Source of the DNA: CAZFER01 sp964517495
Lineage (GTDB): Bacteria; Hinthialibacterota; Hinthialibacteria; Hinthialibacterales; Hinthialibacteraceae
Length of the DNA: 40,170 nt
Assembly: GCA_964517495.1 (NCBI GenBank)
Contig: CAZFER010000057.1
Span: forward strand, 1 to 40,170
Direction: 5' to 3'
Shown here in pieces: positions 1-8,893 of this stretch (position 1 is its first letter; each line of letters starts with the position of its first letter). Under the pieces are notes generated by a model, which did not search any database, had not been told where the DNA came from, and was given only the letters and a program-made list of their open reading frames with translations. The translations under genes and the position numbers were made by a program.

Positions 1-2
1 TG

Positions 3-164
3 GAAATTTATTTGCATGGCGCTTATCACGTACAACACGCGGAGGATGGCTTCAAGGCGATTGAGATGATTACCGAACAGCCGCCAGATGTTTGTGTGAT
101 CGATTATAATATGCCCGGTATAAACGGGCGGGTTGGCAAAACTATGGCGTTAGTCTGCCTTTGA
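3..164 (+). pseudogene. truncated response-regulator receiver domain
   Basis: The frame is open from the left edge to a TGA at 162-164. It reads like the middle of a CheY-type receiver: an alpha-helix segment (AEDGFKAIEMI), then the beta-3 strand with the phospho-acceptor aspartate in VIDYNMPGINGR. After the conserved NG the similarity stops. Eleven unrelated residues follow and then the stop, so the second half of the domain (Thr/Ser and Lys switch residues) is missing. The 5' end lies outside the window. It is probably a broken or recombined gene rather than a working regulator. Between it and the next gene (165-314) I see only a short palindrome, GTGTGTCACAC at 267-277, and no convincing promoter. 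Confidence 0.6.
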
Positions 165-314
165 GCTAGATGCGCACAAAGGACTTTCATACACCCGCTT
201 AGAATCTATAAATCTAACCGTGAAACTATTTCGCCTGTTGAATCGTATTGATATATGTATGGGAATGTGTGTCACACGCTTGATTTGCTTTGATTTCCAT
301 GCTCTGATTTAACT

Positions 315-1487
315 ATGAACGAGAACCTGTTTAAAAAATTAAAACAACTTGATAATGCGGATCAATATTTCTTCCCGCAGGAATTCGCACACCTCAAGGA
401 CGATAAAAAAGGCCAACGCTTGACCTTTCGCCCCGGTTTAAAAACTCAATCCGGGATTGGAGGAGTGCGCCTGAATGAATATGATCCCACCGGAAAAAAT
501 CCTCAAGCGGAAGAAACCACCCAATATGATGCGGCCAAAATGGTTGAGGCCCTTATCGCCTTGCGTCAGGAAGAAGGCTATGGCGGGGCGATTCTTTCCA
601 GTGAATTTGCTCAATCCAAACAGCCGGAAAATAAACGTTGGAAGCGAATCAAATTCGGGCTGATCAATTCCACCAAAGCCACGGATTGCGATGATCGCAC
701 CGCCGCTAAACGCTGCCATGCAAACATGGTCAAAACCTTCCACCGGGCTGGTTTTATCATTGAACATCCCCAAAAATTCGATCCCGCCACCGGAATGGTA
801 GGGCTAAAACAGTGGGCTGAACAGCTACAATTAAGAAAACGGCGGCTTTTTTGGCCTTGGCTGTTATTACTGATTCCATTGCTGCTCTTACCTTTTATCC
901 CTGGTTGCGAAAACCCCCGCCTAATGGATATGCTGCTTCAATCTCATTCGTTCATCCTGATCATAGATCGAAGCGGTAGCATGAAAGAAGAAATCGAGAA
1001 TGTGCGCGTGGAAATGGGACGCTTTTTGGATACCTTGATCAGCAACAGCGGTTTTGGACGTACCTATTATGGTGATATCATATCTTACACCGACGGGGCG
1101 GACAGCGCGCTTCATGGTATTCAGGAAATCGATGACCAAGTCTCTCAGCGTATGCAAAATTACCTCAAAACACTGCAAGCGGGTGGTGACACAGTTTTAC
1201 GCAGCGCTATCGAGCTGGCAGCTCAAAAAATTACAGAGCATGGCAAACCGACCACCTTGTTTATTATCACCGATGCCAACGACGAATCTCTCGGCCAGAT
1301 GGTAACCGATATCCCGGCAGTGAAAAAACAATTCAATGATATCGATATCCATGTACAATCAACCACACCACGAATCATTAACGCCACCTCCACAGTGACC
1401 ACCGCTGTTACAGATGGCGAAAAAACACTCAAGCAATTCACAGACGCATTTGAAGGAGTTTTTGGACGAATGGGGAAGGAAAACTAA
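315..1487 (+). CDS. membrane-anchored von Willebrand factor A (vWA) domain protein
   Basis: A 390-residue protein and first gene of a five-gene operon. Residues about 1-175 form a cytosolic domain I do not recognise. A hydrophobic helix at about 178-197 crosses the membrane. A C-terminal vWA domain follows with a complete metal-ion-dependent adhesion site: D218-R-S-G-S222 (DxSxS), T293 in GGDT, and D320 in ITDAND. An intact MIDAS implies Mg-dependent binding of a protein ligand, presumably a partner in the same operon. Its stop overlaps the next start (TAATG), which suggests translational coupling. The start lacks a good Shine-Dalgarno sequence, so the exact start is less sure than the frame. 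The vWA assignment is solid. The role is inferred from its neighbours. Confidence 0.85.
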   Translation: MNENLFKKLKQLDNADQYFFPQEFAHLKDDKKGQRLTFRPGLKTQSGIGGVRLNEYDPTGKNPQAEETTQYDAAKMVEALIALRQEEGYGGAILSSEFAQSKQPENKRWKRIKFGLINSTKATDCDDRTAAKRCHANMVKTFHRAGFIIEHPQKFDPATGMVGLKQWAEQLQLRKRRLFWPWLLLLIPLLLLPFIPGCENPRLMDMLLQSHSFILIIDRSGSMKEEIENVRVEMGRFLDTLISNSGFGRTYYGDIISYTDGADSALHGIQEIDDQVSQRMQNYLKTLQAGGDTVLRSAIELAAQKITEHGKPTTLFIITDANDESLGQMVTDIPAVKKQFNDIDIHVQSTTPRIINATSTVTTAVTDGEKTLKQFTDAFEGVFGRMGKEN

Positions 1488-3535
1488 TGCCGGAAGTACT
1501 CATCAATGAACTAAATGCCATTCGTGAATCGTTTCTGGATTCACTTGACGCCCTAAACCAATCCGACAGTTTTTCCACCTTGAGGAACGCCTCCAGCCAT
1601 TTAAACGAGAATTACACACTGGTCTCAACCGGTTTGGACAGCAAACTGCTACGTCCATTTGAAAACCGCTTTGTCCTGGCGGTAGCTGGTTCGAGCGGTC
1701 ACGGCAAAACCACCATTCTTAGCGAAATGTTTCCCAACCTGGCCAGGCGTGGCTGGCTGGTCACCGATGTAACTGATACCACCTCACAATCCCTGCGTAT
1801 CGAATATGCCCAACCCAAATCACCTGATTATAACGATGTGGTGGTCAATTCATGGAGCATAGAACAAATCAAAAAACTTTTCAGCTCAGAGGATGTAGAA
1901 CATCAAAACCGCAAGGATAATATCCTCGTCGACTATAAAGAAGATCATATCGAAGTGGATGGTAACCAGGCTTCCTTCTCACAAGAGGATTTACAGCAAT
2001 TCCGCTTCCCAAAAATCCAAACGTTGATTCCCTTCTCTGAGCCTTATTATGTGCCTAATGATCAGGCTGGAAATACACAGTTCATTCGCTCACTCACCAC
2101 CAAAGAGCCATCAAACAAATTGCAAACCAAACCCATCCTCAAAGCAGGCAACCAGGAATATAATTCCCTCCAATTACGCGTTGTGGTCAAGGATATTTCA
2201 TTACATGATGATTTCGCCAATTTCAAACGCTGGACGGATTTGACCGAATCCGAACTCTCCGGCCTGGTTTTCGTCGACACCCCTGGCATTGCAGTAAGTG
2301 GCAGTGTGAAAGATGAAATCTTTCGCCATGCCTTGGAATATAAAAGCAACCAAATCCTGTTGGAACTGCTTAAAAATGATGAACTGGATATATTAATTCA
2401 CATGGTGCTTTGTGGTCGCCATTCAGACTTCTCATTTTTATGGAAAGCGTTGGAAAAAGAATGCGGCACCATCCAAATGGACGATCTGGCTGAACGGCTG
2501 GTATTGGCCATTAACGGCCCCAATCAATACTTCACCAATATTGATCTCAAACGGCATGTCGATGAAGGCGATCACTTTGAAATCACCATCGAAGAAAACA
2601 TCTTACAAAAGATGAGCCCGCGTGGGCGGATCGAACCCGCCAAAATCTGCTTTCTTGATTCCGCGGCGATTGTGGAAAATACTTTTGGTTTTTCTCGCTA
2701 TAAAAAAACCTACCGCAAATATAAATCCCAAATGGAAGACTGGCTATTACCCGATTCAAAACCCTTCCATTATCTGCGTGAACAAGGGTGGATTGACGCA
2801 TTCAAAGAAAACATCGAAGCATTAAGTAATCCTGATGACCGCGGCCAGGGATTTTTAGTGCGTGAAGTAATCGACCTGATCCGGGAAAAAGGGCCGGTTT
2901 TATTGACGAAGAAGTACCTGATTCGCACCGGCCTCCTGCATCGCTGCCGTCAACTCTATGAATTGCTTACCTCTTATTACAACGAAGAAGGCGCCATCAA
3001 TTATCAAGCGGCTTGGGAAGCCGTCCAGCAAGTGTTTGGATTTCTGGCTGACCGTGAAGTCACTTCAATCGACGATTTTTGCGCCCAAACAGTAGATCAA
3101 TCAATCGATACGATCATCAAAGAAAAAACCGGCCAGGATGATTGGGTATTGCAAAGTTTCAAGCAATGCTGCAACGCGTTACTGCAAGCCATTTTTGAAA
3201 AAACCTCGCCCCCGCAAGAAATTCAAACCGTTGTTGAGCAATATTTTACCAGCCAATGCGATCACTGGGCCAACGCCTGGGGGTATACTTCTGCCAGGTT
3301 GCCTAACCCAAACGAAACCAACAAACGCACCCGTATTCTGTTGACTCACAGTTTAAAAACCCATATGCGTGAAATCCTCTACCAATTGGCTATCAACCAA
3401 TCAATGATGGACCAAATGGAAACCTTTTATCAAACCGATGAAGATAAACAAATCCTTGCCGATTTATTGAAACGTTTGAAACACGCTATCCGCCAGGGAG
3501 ATGAAATATGCCGCCAAAATGGAATCGTCCATTAA
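1487..3535 (+). CDS. large P-loop GTPase, dynamin/SrfC-like
   Basis: A 682-residue protein. A Walker A/G1 motif (G68-SSGHGKTT, Lys74) lies after a short helical N-terminus, and a G3 motif VDTPG starts near V263. The canonical G4 (N/TKxD) is absent; a beta-strand ending LAINGPN near residue 345 may take its place. The long C-terminal half (about 400-680) is predicted helical, as in dynamin-like and SrfC-type proteins. Size and neighbours (a SrfB-like ATPase next to it) fit the SrfC 'putative virulence factor' group (PF10139), but the sequence match is by layout only. It starts inside the stop codon of the vWA gene and its end overlaps the next gene by 28 bases. GTP hydrolysis coupled to the partner ATPase is inferred. 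Confidence 0.75.
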   Translation: MPEVLINELNAIRESFLDSLDALNQSDSFSTLRNASSHLNENYTLVSTGLDSKLLRPFENRFVLAVAGSSGHGKTTILSEMFPNLARRGWLVTDVTDTTSQSLRIEYAQPKSPDYNDVVVNSWSIEQIKKLFSSEDVEHQNRKDNILVDYKEDHIEVDGNQASFSQEDLQQFRFPKIQTLIPFSEPYYVPNDQAGNTQFIRSLTTKEPSNKLQTKPILKAGNQEYNSLQLRVVVKDISLHDDFANFKRWTDLTESELSGLVFVDTPGIAVSGSVKDEIFRHALEYKSNQILLELLKNDELDILIHMVLCGRHSDFSFLWKALEKECGTIQMDDLAERLVLAINGPNQYFTNIDLKRHVDEGDHFEITIEENILQKMSPRGRIEPAKICFLDSAAIVENTFGFSRYKKTYRKYKSQMEDWLLPDSKPFHYLREQGWIDAFKENIEALSNPDDRGQGFLVREVIDLIREKGPVLLTKKYLIRTGLLHRCRQLYELLTSYYNEEGAINYQAAWEAVQQVFGFLADREVTSIDDFCAQTVDQSIDTIIKEKTGQDDWVLQSFKQCCNALLQAIFEKTSPPQEIQTVVEQYFTSQCDHWANAWGYTSARLPNPNETNKRTRILLTHSLKTHMREILYQLAINQSMMDQMETFYQTDEDKQILADLLKRLKHAIRQGDEICRQNGIVH

Positions 3536-5904
3536 ATAAAACATTGCCGTCGGATGAGACCGCTTATCAGTTTATTGTCTTGCCCTATACAGGCCTGCAA
3601 ATTTGCCGGGGATTTCCTCTATCAAGAACCATTAAACGTGATAAGGATAAGATCTGGCAGTTAGGCCAAAAAGAGGCGGCCAATCATGCGAATAACGAAA
3701 CCATCCGCATCTTAAGCGAACACCTGGCGGTAAATCGAAATTTAGAGGCCACCGGTTGGATCCCATGCGCTCCTAACGAAAACGTATATTTCCGCCTATC
3801 CAAAACCCACACCGAAGTGCTGCTTGATTTACTCATCGATACCCGGCACGGCGCAGGCAAGCAATTCAAAAATAAAATCCATTGTATGGTACAAGAAGGA
3901 TTTTGGATTTTCAAAAAACAACATACCCTGGCTACCATTTTTGTGGCGGAACATCGCGAAGCCTCCGGTGCACGTGGTACATTATTACTCGATTTTGGCA
4001 ATACCGCCGTATCCGCCCTCTTTTCCCCCACCGGCAAAGGGCCGTTCAAAGATACCTTTATCTCTATCAATGAACCTTTCGATCCCCTTTACCGGGAACG
4101 ATCCGATGTGGATAAACAGATTCTCAGCGCCAATCTCTGTTTTCTTAAAATATCTCCCGACCCCGATTTCGAGCCTTGGCTGGTGTTGGGTAAACGCGCC
4201 TCAGAACTGATCAAATTAGAGCCAGTGTGTACTTACCTCTTTGCGCCAAAAAAATATGTTCGCTATTGGCCTGAGCATCTAAAATCATTGGAACCTTCAA
4301 CCGTCTATCGCGGGATTATCGGCCAAAAAGACGGCTTATTCCCCATGCTCATGTTCGTGCGCCTGGGAATCCAACAGCTGATCGAATCAATCATGGCCTC
4401 GTTGGTTAATCCAAAAGGAACTTCACACTCTCCCGAAATTTACCCCATCATCGAACGCATCATGCTGACCTATCCCCTCACCTGGCGCGAAAGCGACCGC
4501 GTTTTGTTTGAAGCCATGTTCAATGAAGCCGCGCAAAAATACATCCAGGTCGACAAATCGTTAATCGACAATGTGCAAATCGAATTGGTTTGCAGCGAAC
4601 CAGTCGCCGTAGCAGCGTACCTGTTGTGGGAGAGCATTTTCCAATATGGCCTTGATGCACTCAAACTAATGAGCAGCACCCTTGGCAACGTGGATAGGGA
4701 ATCTGTGCTGCGGGTGTTGGTGCTCGATATCGGAGGTGGATCCACCGATATCGCTGTTGTGCAAGTCGGTTGGGATATTTCGGAATCAAAAGATATCGAT
4801 GTGCAATTCCGCATGATTGAATCGATGCGTTTTAACCGCGCCGGTGACCGTTTGAATCATATTCTGGTTACCGCCATGATGAAATATCTTCGTGACAAGT
4901 ATAACATCCGGGAAAGCCTCGATTTCGAAACCGAGCCGGAAAATATGGCATTTACCATCGGATATAAACGAAACGCCCTTTCAAAATTGAATGAACTTGC
5001 GGAGAGCGCCAAAATCCATATGTCCTCTCAAAACGAACCTTGGGTATTATCTGTAGAGGACGAAAAAGCGCTGTTGGATTGTTTCGAACCCCTCTTGAAC
5101 GGAGCAACAGAGGAGAAAATCGAGGAGGGCCGTTTTCAAATTGATCGTGAACGGTTCGAACAATGGATACGCCGTGACCGGCAATCCATCGAAACCAATG
5201 GAGAACCCGGTTTTATGGATATCTTCTTGTTCCTCAAAGACTTGGGTAACAACTTGAAACAACAACGGCGGCTTCCCCATTCAGTTGTACTTAGTGGACG
5301 CACCACCCGGTTGCCCTTCTTCCGTAAATTGGCTGCCGAATCACTCGATATACCATACCACCGTATTCAAACCCTTCGCCAAATGCTGCCCCTGACAGTG
5401 AATCGTCCCGGACACGAAAATCCGGATAAAATATCAGTGGTCGCCGGTGCACATCGCTTCCGCTTTGGCGACAATGTACGGTTTATCCCCCTCCCCACCG
5501 AGCAAATATTCAACCGCTATGTTGGCTCAGTAAAAGAAACACCGGATGGTTTGATGCTCAATAGCGTCTATGCTGAACCGGGGGATTCACAACCCATGAC
5601 GGTAACCCTGGAAATCTATCCATCCACCGATTTAAGGATTGGCCACTGTTTTCGTAATGAAGGTATCGCTGAAGTCATCGCCGTATTATCCAATCCCTCC
5701 GCGACCGAAAAGAAAGAAGTGGTGGTTGACTTGATCGACGATTTCACCGTTAGAATCAACAAAGGCAAGGACGTCATCCTGGTGGAATGGGTTCCCGGTG
5801 GGAATGATATCATTGTTGACAACTTTATCGACACCGGAAAAATCGATCAACATCCCAAGGACTTCATTCTTAACCGCATCTTGACTGAACACGCGGATAA
5901 TTAA
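3508..5904 (+). CDS. SrfB-like actin/Hsp70-fold ATPase
   Basis: A 798-residue protein with the signature of the actin/Hsp70/hexokinase ATPase fold. The phosphate-1 loop is LLLDFGNTAVSAL (Asp162). The phosphate-2 loop is VLDIGGGSTDIAV (Asp407). An adenosine-type motif, VVLSGRTTRLPFF, lies near residue 594. Internal blocks such as APKKYVRYW, KDGLFPMLM and IMLTYPLTW resemble, as I recall them, the pattern of Salmonella-type SrfB (PF07520, usually about 1000 residues). This protein is shorter and has an N-terminal region of about 150 residues before the first motif. The start is the ATG that overlaps the GTPase gene by 28 bases. It probably works with that GTPase as a paired nucleotide-driven machine. 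The substrate is unknown. Confidence 0.78.
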   Translation: MPPKWNRPLNKTLPSDETAYQFIVLPYTGLQICRGFPLSRTIKRDKDKIWQLGQKEAANHANNETIRILSEHLAVNRNLEATGWIPCAPNENVYFRLSKTHTEVLLDLLIDTRHGAGKQFKNKIHCMVQEGFWIFKKQHTLATIFVAEHREASGARGTLLLDFGNTAVSALFSPTGKGPFKDTFISINEPFDPLYRERSDVDKQILSANLCFLKISPDPDFEPWLVLGKRASELIKLEPVCTYLFAPKKYVRYWPEHLKSLEPSTVYRGIIGQKDGLFPMLMFVRLGIQQLIESIMASLVNPKGTSHSPEIYPIIERIMLTYPLTWRESDRVLFEAMFNEAAQKYIQVDKSLIDNVQIELVCSEPVAVAAYLLWESIFQYGLDALKLMSSTLGNVDRESVLRVLVLDIGGGSTDIAVVQVGWDISESKDIDVQFRMIESMRFNRAGDRLNHILVTAMMKYLRDKYNIRESLDFETEPENMAFTIGYKRNALSKLNELAESAKIHMSSQNEPWVLSVEDEKALLDCFEPLLNGATEEKIEEGRFQIDRERFEQWIRRDRQSIETNGEPGFMDIFLFLKDLGNNLKQQRRLPHSVVLSGRTTRLPFFRKLAAESLDIPYHRIQTLRQMLPLTVNRPGHENPDKISVVAGAHRFRFGDNVRFIPLPTEQIFNRYVGSVKETPDGLMLNSVYAEPGDSQPMTVTLEIYPSTDLRIGHCFRNEGIAEVIAVLSNPSATEKKEVVVDLIDDFTVRINKGKDVILVEWVPGGNDIIVDNFIDTGKIDQHPKDFILNRILTEHADN

Positions 5905-5914
5905 GGATACACAC

Positions 5915-6397
5915 ATGAAATATCAACATCTTCTCTATCTTATAGCAATTCTGTTGGGATTGAATTTAATCATCAATATCCTGATGCTAACCACCAATAA
6001 CGATCTATCCAAAGAGGTTGATTCCGTTAAAGATGATATTTCAAACTTAAATCAAAACTTGAATGCCCTAAATAAGCAAAAAGCCGAAAAAAACGAGCTG
6101 GATTTTCTCCATAGCCATATTAACAACGCCACCCAAGCGTTGAATGAACAAATAGAAGCAAACCTGCGCACGATGACTCAAAAAACGCAATCATCAATCA
6201 ATCCTGATGATTTGTTATCCATCCAATTGCGCTTAACCAACTTGGAAACCATGATGGCCAAAATGAAACAAAATGCCATGCAAATGCAGGCAAATGATGT
6301 CAAAAACACAACCCCATCGGCTGCCTCCGATAGGCTAATTCCATCCTCCAGTGCAGAATTAATTCATAACGCCAGCAAAGAAAATAACACGCCATGA
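5915..6397 (+). CDS. single-pass membrane protein with coiled coil
   Basis: A 160-residue protein with a hydrophobic N-terminal helix (about residues 5-26). A heptad-rich stretch follows (about 30-125, many Leu/Asn/Lys/Gln) that should form a coiled coil, and then a low-complexity tail. It begins 10 bases after the ATPase gene behind an AAGGA-type ribosome site, and its last 4 bases overlap the next start (ATGA). No enzyme motif is visible. It looks like a membrane scaffold that could hold the cytosolic GTPase and ATPase near the membrane. I do not recognise a family. Confidence 0.7.
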   Translation: MKYQHLLYLIAILLGLNLIINILMLTTNNDLSKEVDSVKDDISNLNQNLNALNKQKAEKNELDFLHSHINNATQALNEQIEANLRTMTQKTQSSINPDDLLSIQLRLTNLETMMAKMKQNAMQMQANDVKNTTPSAASDRLIPSSSAELIHNASKENNTP

Positions 6398-6981
6398 TCT
6401 TGAATGTGATTTTTATCAATCTATTCCTCCTTCTGCTAACCTTGTGGCTGCTTTTTCGATACCGCCAACTTGAAACCACTTTCCAAAAATATACTCAAAC
6501 CAAGTGCAATTATTCCCACATTCAACAAAGCCTTCGTACCCTTTTCCACACTTTCCCTTCCCTCTCCACGTTTGTTGAATTGCCCATTAATTTCCAAATC
6601 AATTCTCCCCTTCAGTATTGCGACCCTGATGATACCTATTACACCACCAAAGAGGCGCTTGATTGGTTAATTCAGCAACCAGAACCTCAATCCCCCTCTG
6701 AACTAAAACGAATCATAAAAGCCCATTACCAAATACAGCAATCCCTTGATTTACCAATATTTAACGCCGAAAAAGCCATCCAAAAATTCCATGGCCTTAT
6801 CCACTCCTTGATGGCAAGCCATGCAAATAAAACAACGATTATAACTGTAAAACCAGGACAGGTGGTTGAATTGGATCACATGCAACCCATCAATGAAGGC
6901 TCAATAGTCAAACAACCGCTGGGAGTAATCGTCACAGCGGATGGGAAAACCATCTCTAAAGCTCGTGTTTTGTGCGGTTAA
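6394..6981 (+). CDS. membrane-anchored protein, possible GrpE-like C-terminal domain
   Basis: A 195-residue protein, last gene of the five-gene operon, starting by ATGA overlap. A membrane helix (about residues 3-22) is followed by a helical middle region and a short beta-rich C-terminus. The end, with VKPGQVVELDHMQP and then PLGVIV and GKTISKARVL, resembles by eye the beta-wing of GrpE. In GrpE a VxPGxxxDxxxHxA block is followed by a GxxxxGRxIRxAxV block. GrpE is the nucleotide-exchange factor of Hsp70 proteins, and the operon contains an Hsp70-fold ATPase, so the match is functionally attractive. It remains weak, because the long GrpE dimerisation helices are short or replaced here. Confidence 0.6.
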   Translation: MILNVIFINLFLLLLTLWLLFRYRQLETTFQKYTQTKCNYSHIQQSLRTLFHTFPSLSTFVELPINFQINSPLQYCDPDDTYYTTKEALDWLIQQPEPQSPSELKRIIKAHYQIQQSLDLPIFNAEKAIQKFHGLIHSLMASHANKTTIITVKPGQVVELDHMQPINEGSIVKQPLGVIVTADGKTISKARVLCG

Positions 6982-7158
6982 GAAAGTTTGGTTAAATCCC
7001 TGTCCATCTCGATTAATAAGTTCACCCCATTCAATACCAATCAGCAATATGATAAACATCTAGAAAGAAAACCGGGTTACTTTTGCATGAATCAGGTTTT
7101 TTATCTTTCGTTTTTTGAGGGATTTGATTAAAATTTACCTTCCGGCTCAACAAAATCA

Positions 7159-7188
7159 TTAAGTTTATGTTAGAATATATGTTATACT
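7159..7188 (+). promoter_or_regulatory. candidate promoter of nadA
   Basis: TTAAGT at 7159-7164, an 18-base spacer and TATACT at 7183-7188, about 60 bases before the nadA start. The -10 box is good (5 of 6); the -35 box is weak. The surrounding 6982-7249 gap is AT-rich and holds nothing else convincing. Confidence 0.35.
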
Positions 7189-7249
7189 GTATTTAGAGCG
7201 AATTTAAAACAAATGGGATTTAATCCCTTTATTTAACGGTGTAAGGATC

Positions 7250-8311
7250 ATGGCTACACAAGTTCAAGACCAAACAGTCGAACATTTGGAACGCATCGAC
7301 CGAGCGTTGAAACATACCCCCGATCAGTATTTGGAATTCCAATCCAAGCGGGAAATGATTGAGCGCATCCTGCATCTGCGTGATCAGAAAAATGTGCTCA
7401 TCCTGGGCCATAATTATATGGAACCCTTGGTCTATCAAATCTCGGGCGAAAAAGAGCGCGGTGACTCACTCGCTCTCAGCATGCGCGCAGCCGAGTCGGA
7501 CAATCCCATCATCCTCTTCGATGGTGTGCGTTTTATGGCTGAAACCGCCAAGATTCTCAACCCTGACAAAAAAGTGTTAATTGCCGATCTCAGCGCCGGC
7601 TGCAGTTTGGCCGAACCCTTCAATGCGGAAGACGTGCTTGCCTATCGCAGGCGCTACCCCAATGCCCCAGTCGTGACCTATATTAATAGCTATGCTGACA
7701 TAAAAGCTGTTAGTGATTATTGCTGCACATCATCGAATGGCCTTAAAGTGGTGCTTCATGCCGCAAAGGTTTTCAACACCAAACAGGTCATTTTCTTCCC
7801 CGACTCATTGATGGGTGCAAATCTTCAAGAAGATATTGAACCGTATGGTATCGAACTGATTTATCCAGGGAGATATGACGAAAACTCAGGCAAGTGTGAA
7901 GTGCACGAACAATTCACCGTTGAGCACTTGCTCAGCATCCGCGAACAATACGATATGCCCAAGGGTGCTCATGACACCGCCATCCTGGTCCACTGGGAAT
8001 GCTCACCCGAAGTGGTACGGGAATCTGATTTTTACGGCAGCACGTCTCAAATGGGCAAATATATTGCAGACCACCCTGATTTAAAGCGCGTCTTTTTAGC
8101 CACCGAATGCGAAATGGCGGCCAATTTGGCCAGTGAATATCCACAAGTGGAATTCGTACGCACCTGTAATATGTTCTGCCAGCATATGCGTAAAATCACC
8201 CTGGAAAAAATCCTGTACAGCCTTGAAAATGAAGTGCACGAAGTTCACGTTGATCCGGATATCGCTGAAAAAGCTCTGGTTGCCATCAAGCGTATGTTTG
8301 AAGTGACCTAA
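7250..8311 (+). CDS. nadA: quinolinate synthase NadA
   Basis: A 353-residue cytosolic enzyme that condenses iminoaspartate with dihydroxyacetone phosphate to quinolinate in de novo NAD synthesis. It carries a [4Fe-4S] cluster. Family hallmarks are visible: LGHNYMEPLVY near the N-terminus, ADLSAGCSLA (Cys118), YINSYADIKA, DYCCTSSNG, HWECSPEVV (Cys251), ATECEMA and CNMFCQHM (Cys306 and Cys310). The cysteines in AGCSLA, HWEC and the C-terminal CNMFC block are the expected cluster ligands. Ribosome site AAGGA lies just before the ATG. nadB and nadC are not in the window. A 12-base gap to the carbonic-anhydrase-like gene suggests cotranscription. Confidence 0.95.
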   Translation: MATQVQDQTVEHLERIDRALKHTPDQYLEFQSKREMIERILHLRDQKNVLILGHNYMEPLVYQISGEKERGDSLALSMRAAESDNPIILFDGVRFMAETAKILNPDKKVLIADLSAGCSLAEPFNAEDVLAYRRRYPNAPVVTYINSYADIKAVSDYCCTSSNGLKVVLHAAKVFNTKQVIFFPDSLMGANLQEDIEPYGIELIYPGRYDENSGKCEVHEQFTVEHLLSIREQYDMPKGAHDTAILVHWECSPEVVRESDFYGSTSQMGKYIADHPDLKRVFLATECEMAANLASEYPQVEFVRTCNMFCQHMRKITLEKILYSLENEVHEVHVDPDIAEKALVAIKRMFEVT

Positions 8312-8323
8312 TTACTACTATAT

Positions 8324-8893
8324 ATGACTATACAAAACCCTATGGATTTACCACTACCTGATACACTTTTTGGTGGTGGCCTTGTTCTCCCTTACAACGA
8401 TTTCATTCCAAATATCGGTCAAAATGTCTTTATTGCGCCGTATGCCTCAGTAATCGGGGATAGCGTCATAGGTGATCATTCAAGTGTATGGTTTGGAGCC
8501 GTTATTCGTGGTGATATCGCCGCCGTAAAAGTGGGTGATGAAACCAATATTCAGGATCATAGCGTTTTGCATGTCGGCGATGATGAACCTTGTGTGGTTG
8601 GAAACCGTGTGGTTGTAGGGCATCGCGTTATCCTCCACGGCTGCACAATTGAGGACGAATGCCTGATTGGTATGGGAGCGGTGGTACTTAACCGGGCCGT
8701 TATTGGAAAAGGATCAATCATTGGCGCCTCAGCGCTTGTTACGCAAGACACCATCGTCCCTCCCAATAGTCTTGTTCTGGGAATGCCAGCAAAAGTCGTC
8801 CGGGAATTAAACGATGACGAACGAAACAGTCAATCACATTATGCAAAGAAATATGTAAATATAGCGCAAAATTATCAACAATATTTCACGTAA
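8324..8893 (+). CDS. gamma-class carbonic anhydrase family protein (YrdA/PaaY-like)
   Basis: A 189-residue protein made of hexapeptide repeats that fold into a left-handed beta-helix (residues about 25-160), with a helical C-terminus. Zn-ligand histidines of the Cam/YrdA family can be placed in the block NIQDHSVLHVGD and in VVVGHRVILHGC. The conserved GAVIRGD and GMGAVVLN turns are present. Such proteins form trimers with a metal at each subunit interface, and members range from true carbonic anhydrases to ones with no measured activity. It follows nadA by 12 bases. Its last 8 bases overlap the convergent Mur-ligase gene. Confidence 0.9.
   Translation: MTIQNPMDLPLPDTLFGGGLVLPYNDFIPNIGQNVFIAPYASVIGDSVIGDHSSVWFGAVIRGDIAAVKVGDETNIQDHSVLHVGDDEPCVVGNRVVVGHRVILHGCTIEDECLIGMGAVVLNRAVIGKGSIIGASALVTQDTIVPPNSLVLGMPAKVVRELNDDERNSQSHYAKKYVNIAQNYQQYFT

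Noticed and set aside
133..149. TTGGCA...GGCG as a sigma-54 promoter for the five-gene operon
   Set aside because: GG-N10-GC spacing fits, but the -12 box (ATGGCG) is poor and the site lies inside the receiver fragment.
7077..7130. Terminator after the five-gene operon (AAACC ... GGTTTTTT)
   Set aside because: The stem is only about 5 bp with a long loop, so support is too weak.
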